In this document: one piece after another, positions 1-11,700 of the stretch | Position numbering within the stretch: the first letter of the stretch is position 1 | How the letters are laid out: each line of letters begins with the position of its first letter | Source of the DNA: Sweltsa coloradensis | Taxonomy: Eukaryota; Arthropoda; Insecta; Plecoptera; Chloroperlidae | Direction: 5' to 3' | Assembly (NCBI GenBank): GCA_024449915.1 | Contig: JAMZAV010000359.1 | Location: forward strand, 124,001-188,000 | Length of the DNA: 64,000 nt | The notes under the pieces: model-generated | Databases searched by the model: none | What the model saw: only the letters and a program-made list of their open reading frames with translations | What the model was told of the DNA's origin: nothing | Translations under genes and position numbers: made by a program

Positions 1-777
1 AACACATAATGTGGCTAACATAATTATTTTTACTGCCACTGTGAATAACAACATCGTCGAAAGAAGATTTCGAAATGACTCAGCATTGATAAGTACTAGG
101 CTAAAACTGTGGCCCTTGCCCCCACGCTTCTCTGTCACTGAAGTGTGGATGCGGGCACGAGGCCAGCAACTTGTCAAACCGCTCTCGCTCTCTCTTCTTA
201 CCTTATATCTGTGACGTATTCATTGTTGCTCGCCGCCAGAAGACAGGTGTAGTAGTAGTCACGCGTGATTGGCTTCGTAAGAACGACGTCGCGACGCCGG
301 CAAAACACCACGCAACTACCGCCGTACACAAACGCGATCAAACTGATTGGATTGTGTTCGAAATTTTGAAGGCAACAGGTGAGTGCGCGAGAAGAGGTTG
401 CGCGATGGCCGCCAGACGGCAGCACTAGCTAGTTCACCTTAGCGGCGCTAGAGTGCAGCACTATATAGTTTGTATTAAATGTTGTAAGGTAGCAGCACTT
501 GACGGTAAAGTGAAATATTTGAATGAACTGGCGGGAGCGGTGCTATATTCACTACATACTTTTGCAAACTGCTAGTCTTACGCGGATTAAGGGGATATGG
601 ATGCAATTATTATTCAGACATAGCACATTAGCTTAATATACTTTAATTTTGGAGAATTGTTGGTTTGATCCCAGCAATCAGCAAATATGCTGACTGGAAA
701 GGGTTTTTAAGGTCTTTCTGCAATGTGCAAATGCTTGGATTTAGACTAAGAAACAACTAATCATTTCCATGGCACAT

Positions 778-818
778 TAAGCCGGAGGTTCTGGGTTCGA
801 ACCCTAGTCGGGGAAAAC
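778..818 (+). repeat. tRNA-like 3' half (probable SINE relic)
   Basis: The stretch has a T-arm-like box B, GGTTCGAACC, inside a short stem typical of the 3' half of a tRNA. No matching D-arm or anticodon arm lies upstream, so this is not a functional tRNA. A relic of a tRNA-derived SINE is the likeliest reading. Confidence 0.35.
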
Positions 819-1106
819 TTTTACAACAATTGCTATGAATCAATAACTAAGTCCTGAAAGTGGGACTACTAGCTACATAGGATACCCAAATATAGCACTC
901 ATTGAAAAGGGTCCCATTGTCACTGGGACCTGGTTATTTCTCTACGACTGGGACGTGGTAGGCCTACTGGTATCTGGCTGATGAAAGAGAACAAAAGTTC
1001 CAATATTCTTGCAAATAAAAATTTGAAACATATAGGCCTACTTACTTTTTTTTTTTACCATATTAAATTTTCATCATTTACAATAGTGTTAATTACGATT
1101 ATCGAT

Positions 1107-1148
1107 TATATTATTATTATTATTATTATTATTTATTATTATTATTAT
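1107..1148 (+). repeat. (ATT)n microsatellite
   Basis: Simple trinucleotide run of ATT units with one interruption. Confidence 0.9.
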
Positions 1149-1511
1149 GTAATTACGACGTCATTGCACAGAACCGCACGTGCAATCCTGTTTTCTGCAG
1201 ACAAACAGCCAAGACGATGTCTGCAATCCCATTTAGAACCATGCAGAACAGCCATAGGAATTATGTTTGTTGACAGGTTTTTGTTTTTATTGACAATGAT
1301 TTAACTTTCCAGATATTTTTATACATTCCGTAAGGATCAAGTGATCTCGTCAAACCATTTTATGTGAGGAACTAGCTATTCTATAAGCATATTCCTATTT
1401 CCAATGTTAAGCGTAGCCATTTTGAAGTGCTTGTCTGCGCCCGTCACCAAGTACAAGTAAGCACTCAACAGGTTGCGCCAGCGTAAGATTCTAAATAAAG
1501 AATCACAACTA

Positions 1512-1567
1512 ACGCTATTGCAGTTTCCTGCTTCTGGTAGGGTCAGCTTGGGTTTAGCAAGTAGCAA
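1512..1567 (-). mobile_element. Solo 3' end of the LINE family also seen at 58.6 kb
   Basis: About 40 bases match, with few changes, the segment at about 58580-58620, which lies at the 3' edge of a degenerate minus-strand LINE. The shared core includes AGGGTCAGCTTGGGTTT. No coding sequence accompanies it, as expected of a strongly 5'-truncated LINE copy. Confidence 0.5.
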
Positions 1568-1710
1568 CCAGATATTTCCACCTTATCTATTAAATTATTA
1601 ATTAATAGCCCTTGTCCAATATCACCGGTTTCTGTCAATTTAGCCTATATTGAATGATTGAATATTCTAAATATTGGTTTATAAACACTAAACATACCAT
1701 TTTTGGGCGC

Positions 1711-2001
1711 TAAGGGCCCAGTTCCCACAACCGTGTTTTAGTCTTAAGAAATTGTTTTATTTATAAGAAATCTGATATCCTGATTAACTAGTTAGTGGAG
1801 GCCTAGCCCTAATGTTTTAGTGGCCTATCATAAGGAAGTTACTCCTTTTCATTTGTCGTCGTAAGGATTATTGACATCTGATAGGTCCGTCGTAAGAATT
1901 TTGTTTTTGTTATAACAAATTTCTTACGACTAAAACAATAACAATATAACACGTATGTCCTATCCCCGTATAACAAAACCAATAAGTGGGAACTGGGCCT
2001 T
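1711..2001. mobile_element. MITE-like element with TIRs
   Basis: The left end TAAGGGCCCAGTTCCCAC is mirrored at the right end by TAAGGCCCAGTTCCCAC on the opposite strand, one base shorter. Further inside, a segment around TAGTC/AAGAAAT also recurs inverted. About 290 bp with no coding potential fits a non-autonomous DNA transposon. The superfamily cannot be assigned because target duplications are unclear. Confidence 0.6.
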
Positions 2002-2462
2002 ACAACAGATATTTTGTGTGGCAACGCTGCCCTTTAAGAGTTTACACGTGCGTCCGAGTCAATTGTCGTTCATGGCCACGAGACATTTTCGTCACATAGG
2101 GTACATTTCATGAGTACAGTTGAACTACAGATCATGATTTCAAATAAACACATTTAAGACCACTATCATAATATAGCAATGTTTCTGATAAGACAAATTA
2201 TTCACGTTCAATCAACGAGAAACAGCAGGACTAGAATCATCTAGTCTCTTCCATCCCTGTATAAACTAACCTACTTTTAAACACAAGACGATAATCACAG
2301 CTCTACATCTTACTTTCAATAAAATGTCAAATGAATTTCAAAGAGTGTCTGCTGAAATCCCTGAAAGTGAAATGGCATTGATAGGAAGATACAACTGACA
2401 GTGAATAGGTTTAAGGAGTACCGGTATACTACTGTCATAAAAAGAAATAGAATAAGAAATAT

Positions 2463-2468
2463 TTTATT
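2463..2468 (-). terminator. PSMB6: PSMB6 polyadenylation signal
   Basis: A minus-strand AATAAA lies about 118 bp past the PSMB6 stop codon. It is the nearest canonical hexamer seen, so it is the likely 3' end signal. Confidence 0.6.
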
Positions 2469-2585
2469 ATTTGTAACCAAATACACAAACAGAAAATGTT
2501 TTCATAATTTTGCAAACCCCTTCCTTTAGGTACGACTGAATGTCACATACACAGGAATGCCAATCGTATGCGTTATAGCAAGTAT

Positions 2586-2713
2586 CTATCCTTCGTAGAA
2601 CGCAGGCAAAGCATCTCCTGCGACAACCGTGCGCTGGACTCCGGTCTCGTCAATCGCAGCAAGGCGCACGACACCCCCACTGGAACCATCGCGAGCCATC
2701 GCAAGCGCCAACG
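2586..2713 (-). CDS. PSMB6: PSMB6 coding exon 5 (terminal)
   Basis: Begins after TTTCAG and encodes [20 protein letters not shown], the conserved C-terminal strand with the SSGG turn. It finishes FYEG and a TAG stop. The exon frame differs from the longer open frame that overlaps it. Confidence 0.94.
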
Positions 2714-5700
2714 CTGAAAGTGAATAGATAGAGCATCATTAGTTTTAGGGATGACATGGCAGAATCGATTAATAAATTCCGGATCGATTCCTGTCTGCAT
2801 CGATTCCAAATTGGATCACACTTCCTTCTTTATTCCTTCCTTCATTCCTCATTAGACAGTTTAAACATTCGCACATCGTGTTTTGGGGCGTGGCAGAGCA
2901 ACGAACCATGTGTCTACTGTCCCTCCCTCTCCAGCCAGACGCCGATCGTACACAAAGGCAGACAGTCAACAGACGACCACGCAACGTTACGAAATACATT
3001 GTTCCGTGGCAAGGCCGTACGCAGGGGGGGGGGTTGGGGGTTCAAACCCCCCTCGAAATTACTCTTCTGCCAAAAAGACGGGAATAACACATTTCAATAT
3101 ATGCCTAGGTCCTGTCGTATTCCGTTTCATAATAACACTACTCGAACAAAATCTCAGTCTTTTAGAAATACTTCAATTTAGAACTACCACCGGATACGAC
3201 CGGTCGCTGGCCTAATTTGTTATATTGTGCCGTTCAAAGGGACCCCCACCCCTACCCTTTCCAAGAAGGGACTTCAACACTTTGGAAATATTTTACGAAA
3301 TCGGTCGGTGTACAAGTTGTATTCACTCTTGTGTTCTCAGTTGTGTGCAGCTATTGCTACTAAACGCAAGCTTCAGTCGCAGCCAGGCATGCTAGATTTC
3401 GTTTCGGTCTCAAAATCGAGTAAAGTTAGTTCTATCGTGGACAGTGATGTCAACAGTGTTCGTATAGTTATAAACTCAAACCTTATACAAAACCCAGTAA
3501 GTGAAAAAGTGGAAGAACCTAAAACTTATAATGCGTGTGATGTGGGGTTATTTGTTAAAGTGGATGGTATTGAAGATGCGACGAAGGCGCAACTTATCGA
3601 GAAACCGTGGATATAAAAAAAAACAGTATTTATACCACCAAAAGATTTCTCATTATTAGTCATTTCCAATTTCTAGTGGCAGAAATTTAAGATTTTAAGG
3701 CACATTGGATGGACAGTTTTAAATGGCTGGTCTATTCTGACGCATTAAAGGGAGCTTTGTGCAAATTTTGTGTTTTGTTTTCAAAACAATGAGCGGGCAA
3801 GGGAGGTCATCAGACATTAGGAGGTCTCGTAACAAAAGGCTTTGAATCTAACGCTATACGCGACACCATACTTCTGCAATGCTACTTTCTTTTCTACACC
3901 ATGCTTACTAAGGTGAGTGAAACACTTGAATAACCAGTATAACTAAAATAGAAAATGGAGTAGTATTGTAAGTCCCCCCCCCCCCCCCCCTTCCCCTCCC
4001 ACCAGTCCAGTAGGGTACTGTACAGTAAGTACAGGGTACCGCAACAAATTCTATATGGAATTCTCCAATTTTTAGATTTTAAAATTGTAAACCCCCCCCC
4101 AAAATTATTTTCTGCGTACGGCCTTGTTCCGTGGCATACGGCGGGCGAGACAAGCCTTCACGGGCTCCGCGGCAAATATCGCCGCATATCACGGGTTCCG
4201 TGGAAAATGACCACCAAAATAACTGCATACAATTAAAAAGTTTTTTCTTGAGAATCGATTCCGAATCGATTCGTAGGTCACAATGATCGATTCCAATTTT
4301 TTTAAATCGATGTCAACCCCGATTCCAATTTTTTGGAATCGATGTCAACCCTAATAATTAGTTTGTAGGGCCATGAAAAATTTGAATGTCATTTTTGAAT
4401 TAAAAGAAGCATTTTATCATCTAACACGCCATGGGAAAACATGGTTGCCTTATTTTATTATTGCATTTGGCCTTTTGGGCCTTGTAAATACTGGGCCCTG
4501 GGCATAGTAGTTAATAAAAAAACAAGGTTTGTATAGCCAATATTAATAATTAATATGGATTCACCAAACACTGCATTACCTTCTTTAACGCAGGCTTATT
4601 TCTAGTGTATAAATCAATTAGGTCCAGTTTTTCCTAGTTTCCTGTGACACATACATAGGGCAAGCCGTGCACTCCTGCCCATCCGCTGGGTGCTAGTATA
4701 GTGTGATTTTAAAAGTGCTTTTTAGAACAAATCCTAGATTTGCCAAGTGGGGGTCGGTGTTGTCGGTAAAAGATTACCCTTAATTTAATTCTGACGCCTA
4801 GTGTAGCCTACCTAGATTTTAATTTCTTCCCGAGTTTATTTATTTGTCAGAAAAGTCTTGGAAGGGCTAGGCTACTGTGCAAGTTAAATTAAATTTGAAA
4901 AATATTTTAAAGCTAAGATTGGTTATTTATTTGGAAAATTCACAATGATTAAACGCGATTGTGACTAGAAATTATTTCCCAGAAAATTTCCGGAAATATT
5001 TTTCTGTTTTTTTTTCTGTTTTTTAAAGACGTCTTTATCTTGGGGGCATTTAGCTCAAAATATTGGTAGATTAGTGCAAAGTTTGTTAAAAATGTCTATT
5101 GATAAAAATGAGAAAATTTCTGCGCTTTTTATGATATTCTTAAAAAATATTTAATCTAGGCCTAGAACTACTAGTAGTAATTTTGTACCTCAGGGGCCAG
5201 AGCTATCCCATATTATCTGTCAAATTGATTTTTTTTAAATACCCTTTAGACAGCCCTGGAGCCTAAAGTTACCATTCAATTTCCCCCCCCCCCCCCCCGA
5301 AATTTCCCAAAAAATGATTTCCGGAAATTTTGCATCACTACTTATGCTTAACATAGGCTAGGCCTACATATCCAAAAATATTACTCTCACATGTCAGTCT
5401 ATAAAGACTAAAGTGCTGGCAAATCCATTGGCAGAAGTTTGGCATCTTGGTTGAGCAGACATTTGGATAACATGGTTCGTATGCTAGACTGGACTTATTT
5501 TTAATTTATTTATTACTAGGAAAACGCTTAAGTCCCGCCGCGTTGTTGGATGAGCGTAATTGGTGCATTGAGCTGCCATGTGTTATGTGAATTTTCTGTT
5601 CTGTGAAAAAATCATTACTAAGTTGATGATTTTTTTTTAAATAATTTAAAATAAATAAAAAATAAACTTTAATTTTTAATTTTTTTAATTAATCGTAATT

Positions 5701-8700
5701 TTAAAAAAGAAAAAAATCGTAAAATTTCGATTTCCATAAGAAATAATTATTCGATTGTGCTCAAATTTTACACGAATATATGAATTCATAAAATTAAGGT
5801 TCTGTGAAAAAATCATTATAATCGGATAAAGAATGTAGGTGTTATTTGTCAAAGAATTGTTTTAAAAAAGAAAAACCCCGTAAAATTGCGATTTTTATGA
5901 GAAATAATTATTTGATTGCGCTTAAATTTTCCACGAATATATAAATTCATAAAATAAAGGTTCTGTGAAAAAATCATTACAAGTGAACAAAGCGTGTAGG
6001 TATTATAAATCGAAGAAATTTTTTAAAAATCGAAAAAAAATCGTAAAATTGCGATTTTTATGGGAATTTTTTTTTCGATTGTGCCAAAAACGTGGCAGTT
6101 CTAAGTTCAGAGGTTTCGAAGGTCTCAATAAAATTTCATCGCAATCGGAGTATCGGTTTAGCCGGAATCGTGCTAACAAACAGACAAAAATACAAAAAAA
6201 AAAAAAAAAAAAAAAAAAAATTCCAGATTTTTTTCTCCAGTGTAGTGAAATGGAATCTTCGCTTCGCTCGCTACGCTCGCTACGCTCAACCAATTACTGG
6301 TACTTAGTTACTTATTATAGGCCTAAGTTATTAGCAAGAACATACGGTCTACTTTATTTGGGCATATATATAGAAGTAGGCATCCTACAGTACAAAATAT
6401 GAGCATCTCAAAGTTCAAATACACCTTGTCTATCCAGCCTAGGTTATTTAATATTTACTATCCATTGAAAATACATTTGAACCAGAAGTAGCTAATTTTT
6501 TCACACTTTTGCATTCCCTTTAAAATGAAGGTAAAATATTAATAAGGATAATAATTTCTTCATAACAGGCCCGCAGACCCACAAGTACAATATGAAGGGC
6601 AAAATCAGTTTGAAGGCCTCTTAGCATAACTATGGGTGGTGGGGGGGGGCACAATTTTTATTTGACAGGAGGTATTTCTTGAGATCACATAAATATTAAA
6701 TATTGATACATTTATTTTGTTTATTTTGCTATTTTTTCATAGCCTTACTACATCTTTTACTTATAAGATTTATGTAAAAAATAAACGTCAAAAAAACTCC
6801 TATCACTCTCTTGGAATTGAACAAAATTCCGGAGCTGTGCGCCCCAGACCCTTCATTGTTCCCAAACGTGTAAGTAGGAAAAGAGCGTATAGGCCTACAC
6901 ATAAATTATTTTTGGATGACTCTACTAACAGTGTACCCTACCTACAAAGGCCTACCCCATTCACTAGTAATACAGATTGTGCTGTGATTGTGCGATCATT
7001 GATCTTTGGAGGTTACAAAAATGCCCCCCACCACCACCCCCGAAAAGCAAGGGCTAGCTACACCACTGTGTAGATCTAGTAACTATACCTTGTGTCGACC
7101 CAAGTAACACTCTGTCAATCATCAAACTGAAAAGACGCAGGTTGTATTGAGGCCTCCCGCCTTCTTTGTTGAAACTAATGTAAAACGCAACCATTTCCAA
7201 ATCTTCATGTACGAGCAAATTAGTGGACACACAGTTACATAAAAGAAGACGTTCTCAAATACAGGCTGGTACCAGATCCAACGAGGTCCATGTGGTTTGA
7301 AACTGTCAATACGGGTCAAGATGAACAGGCCATTATGGGTAATGGGGATTATTTACATTTGTATTGTGCACAAACCACCGGTTCCCTTTCACTTGGATGA
7401 TAGACAGAGTGTTACTTGGGTCGACACAAGGTATAGTTTTCATTCACTTACTGTTGGCATTCTGTTGGTGACAAACTCCAAGCACTGATCCTTGCTCATG
7501 CCTTCCTTGTAGTTGGCATCAAGCCCCCGGAAAAACAAGGGCTAGTTTCGCCACTGTGTAGATCTAGTAACTAGTTTTCATTCACTTACTGTTGGTGACA
7601 AACTCCAAGCACTGATCCTTGCTCATGCCTTCCTTGTAGTTGGCATCAAGCCCCCGGAAAAACAAGGGCTAGTTTCGCCACTGTGTAGATCTAGTAACTA
7701 GTTTTCATTCACTTACTGTTGGTGACAAACTCCAGGCACTGATCCTTGCTCATGCCTTCCTTGTAGTTGGCATCAATGTAACCGTAGACGTATGTGCTGC
7801 CAGAGCCCCCAATAGACATCGGCTGTCGCTTGCACATGCCACCGAGGGGAATGGAATACACCTGCACAAACAAATTAAGTTGGGTATTAGAACCAACTAG
7901 GCCTAGGTTGACATGTCCTACTGAAAATCAGTTCTCGTCGAGTCGTTACTGACAAGGGAGACTCTTTAAAAACAAAGCTACCGGTATTTAAATTGGGGAT
8001 GCACATCGATACTTTTTTCATTATCGATCATCAAAATGGTAATGTCATTATCGATATCACCAACAAAGCCTGATCATGGAACCTCAAGTGTGGCAAGTGT
8101 AAGTCAAAACAATACAATCACGTTCCGTTTGCAGCCTCGCTGTCTTCGAAGTCATGTGTTTGGCTACCATTTTTTACTGATAGTACCTCATTTCTTAACA
8201 TAAATCTCGAATGTGATACCATCAGCCCAGCCAGAGCATGGCGTAACGTGAGATGATTTCTGAGTTCGTGCCACTATTGACCAATTATTTGATATTTCGA
8301 TAATTTGATAATGAATTTTGGTTATTGATTATCGAAATGATATTGATTAGGCCTATTGATTATCGATTGATAATATCGATTATCGTGTGCATCCCTAATT
8401 TAAATTGTAGGCCTACCTACCTACATAGGCTATTACGCATATATTTTTTCTTTGTCATAAAATAAATAAATATATGTTCTCTTCTCTTTGCTTTCCCAAC
8501 CTGTCAACCCTTCTCCAATCCAACTAGTCGATAGGCATTTTCACACTAGAACCAACCAGTCGATTGACACCCTATCACTTTCACTTTCTCTCTGTCTTCC
8601 CCTTTGGGGTTGAGATGGGCGAGCCTACTACATCCTCTGGTGGGTCCGTGTTTCCTTGTTCCTTACAAGGTTGACTCCTTGTCCTGCTGGGGGGCCCTAG

Positions 8701-11700
8701 CAGGTGATACACCAGTTAAGACCCTCCTCTTCTTTTCCTTCAACCTCTTCACGTGCAGCCAAAAGCTAGCACATGTGCCTGGGCCTCTATTCAGTAATTT
8801 TACGGGTTCAACTCGGGAACAGTACAGAGAGAAAAAAAAAAGCAACAAAAATCATTCCGGAGTAACAGTAGGCCTAATCGATTCGGTTGTTGTTGGTCGA
8901 GGTCGAAAGGTATGATTTACAATGGTAGTGGACGGCCAAATGTGAACAAATGATTCGCAGTCACTTGTAAAATCTTTGAAGTGACATAGAGTGTGTATTA
9001 TTTTATTTCCAATCAGGGAGAAATTGGTATTAAATGGTACAATTTCATGAAAAAATGGAACGTACAGGACTTTTAGGGGTAAGTTCTTACGAAAGGTAGG
9101 TTTTCTTTAAGCATACTATTGTTAATTCATTCGAGAAATTTAATAATCTGGTTGTGTTTACATGTAGACCAAGGCTTATCATCCACCATTTTTACTAATC
9201 AAACATAAACAAATTTTGGCTAACGAAAAATATCGCATTCCTTTTGACCTCGACCAACAACAACCAGAACAATTACCGTAGAAAACGTACGAATCCAACT
9301 CGGTTGGAGTTATAGAATCGGGGTCCTGTGCCATAGCCAAGAGCTTGCAACTTGTGTATTTTCCTTTAGTTTTCTGATCCCAGTCACAATTAGTAGGGAA
9401 GCCTCTCTCGTTGCTACGGGTCTTGGTTCAAATCCAGGTTAAGACATGGTTGTTTTGTCGCCTAAGCACCAGAGATTAGGATGGAAGCCCCCTTACTGGT
9501 TGTACTGTTATGTGACTTTCCACCCTTCCTATCTCTAACCCTTTCTCTAAGTATGAATGAAGAGGCACCCTGGCCGAGCAACAACAGAAGGGGCAGCTTT
9601 TCTCTTGTTGCCAAGGGTCCTGGTTCGAATCCAGGGTGAGTCATGGATGTTTTGTCTCCCGAGCACTAGAGTTGGGAGGGAAGCCCCCTTACTGGTTGTG
9701 CTGACGGTGTGGCTCAGTATGGATGGTGTTTGGAGTAACCTTGCTGATGATGATGACAACATGCATGCAGAATTTGCTTCTTGCGTGGCCCTACCACAGG
9801 TTTGGTTATGTGTTGTGAGTTTTATTTGCATGTAGTTAGCTGATTTTTAGTGGCCACCATCTGCCTGATGAGTCCCAGAAGGACGAAACGCGTCCTACTG
9901 TACGACCCACCTGTGTACCTTTACCCTATGTTTGTCTCATCCGGCTACAATAATACCAGCCGATAACGAATCCCTGTAGTTGTAGCAAAGCTCACGGAAC
10001 ACCTTGGCAGCTGTCTCGACCTTGGTCACTCAACCATTACAGAACAGAAGTGCAATGTCGTGGCATGCCTAGACAAGACATTATGTTGTAGGTCCTACTG
10101 TACCACCCACCTGTCCACCTTTACGTTTGTCCCATCCGGCTACAATAATACCAGCCGATAACGAGTCCCTGTAGTTGTAGCAAAGCTCACGGAACACCTT
10201 GGCAGCTGTCTCGACCATCGGCTGCTCGCTCAGCTCAATCCTGGAAGGGAACACATGACAAGTATAGGGTACGGTAATTATGCTGTATAAGCCTACCGCC
10301 GCACACAAAAAACACCAATAAAACACTAACTTTGTCTAAAAGTAGGTTAGGGGGGGGGGGTGAGAGGAGTGAAGCTTTTGGTTGCTGTAGTCAGCATGAC
10401 CCACCCCCACGGCGCTTTGCGGTCCCACCCGCCCTCACTAACCTAGGCCTACCGTACTTGTGGGTGCAGGCATAATTACCGGTAGGCCTACTTTTTCAAT
10501 TGGGACCACCCAACTGTTTAAAAGTATGTTAGGGGGGGCCCCCCCCCTAACAGCGTGATGTTTTAATAATGATAATATTGTAAAACATACGCGCCCCCCC
10601 CTCCCCCTTACCTACTTTTCCCCTCTTTAGACAGATTGGTGGTCCCAACCGAAAAGTAGTAGCCTACGGGGCTACCGGTACAATTAGGCCTACCTACCAT
10701 ACCAACAGATAAAGCTAATAAGTGGGGGACAAGCTTTAGCTAGAACTCAAAACATCTAGGCCGCTAGGCGCCTACCTAAAGATTGATGCACAATTGCCTG
10801 GTAACGATAACAGAAAGAAACAGTCAAGGGACGATAGAACAATAGCGTCCGGAAAGGTAACGTTAGGCCTACGGAAAGTTAAACTTACACTACGTATATC
10901 CAGCACTCAATCCGAATTGATCAAGTCGGTCGATTCAATTCGGTTTGAGTCTCTTGATATACACACTCGATTCCACTTGAAGTCAATCCACTTTCAAAGT
11001 GGAGACTGAGGTAAATAAAACATGTGTAGAGAGTGAACTTTCGTGCCTGTAGTCACATACAAACCTTGGCTTCGGGATACGCCGTTCCCGATGCATTAAA
11101 TGCTGACGTTTCGACTGATTGCCATATACTCAGGCTATTGAGTTAAATTGCTTGATACAACAGTTTCAAAGATTCAATAGGTTGAAAACGGGGCCTAGGA
11201 TTTAGATTTAAGTGAATATCATTATTGGCAAGCAGGTGTCTATTACATGTTTCCGCATTTACAATAAAATTGGCGTCCTTGGAGCTTTATGAAGTCCAAC
11301 GGCTTAATATTTACGTGGTTAGGTAAATACAGTACTAGTATTCAAGTGTATTCATAGAATATATGTAGGCTCAATTAAGCTAGCACAACTCAAATCAATT
11401 CGAAGCGACTAGGATTGAGACAAGTTTTGAATGTCTGTTAACAATCAAGAAACCGAATAGGAACCAACCGAAATCAGTCCATTCGAGCCTATTGTGCTTA
11501 GTAAAGTTCCCGTTGTCGTTTCCGGGATACAGGAATGGGAAAGCTTTAAAGCCTATTGAGCATTATGTCCACGTTAACATGAGATTAAACTTCCTTCCCG
11601 TTATTGTTACCAGTACCAGGCAATCGACCTTTAGGCCTCGGCATCGAGGTGCAAGCTAAAAGATTTGTTTCATTAACAATTTGGTCCCGGTAGGCTACAC

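Larger units (their letters stand above)
1..1510. other. No gene seen; AT-rich flank
   Basis: I see no convincing coding exon here. The short open frames lack any recognisable domain and have no conserved splice context. It contains an (ATT)n microsatellite and a short tRNA-like box B piece, listed separately. It lies beyond the 3' end of PSMB6 and is treated as intergenic. Confidence 0.5.
2746..4356. mobile_element. Outer hAT-like element in PSMB6 intron 4
   Basis: An 8-bp direct repeat ATTAGTTT at 2738-2745 and 4357-4364 flanks ends that read TAGGGATGACAT on the left and TAGGGTTGACAT inverted on the right. CGATTCC-rich subterminal DNA occurs on both sides. The 8-bp target duplication is typical of hAT transposons. 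It is interrupted by a second hAT at 3010-4126. Its left end lies only about 32 nt upstream of the exon 5 acceptor. Confidence 0.7.

Noticed and set aside
2756..3215. Overlapping plus-strand open frames near the PSMB6 last exon
   Set aside because: They cross the outer/inner hAT junction and G-runs, change frame within repeats, and match no family.
6003..6402. Open frames across the A-rich tract at 6.2 kb
   Set aside because: Poly-Lys/poly-Phe composition comes from the homopolymer in repeat G.
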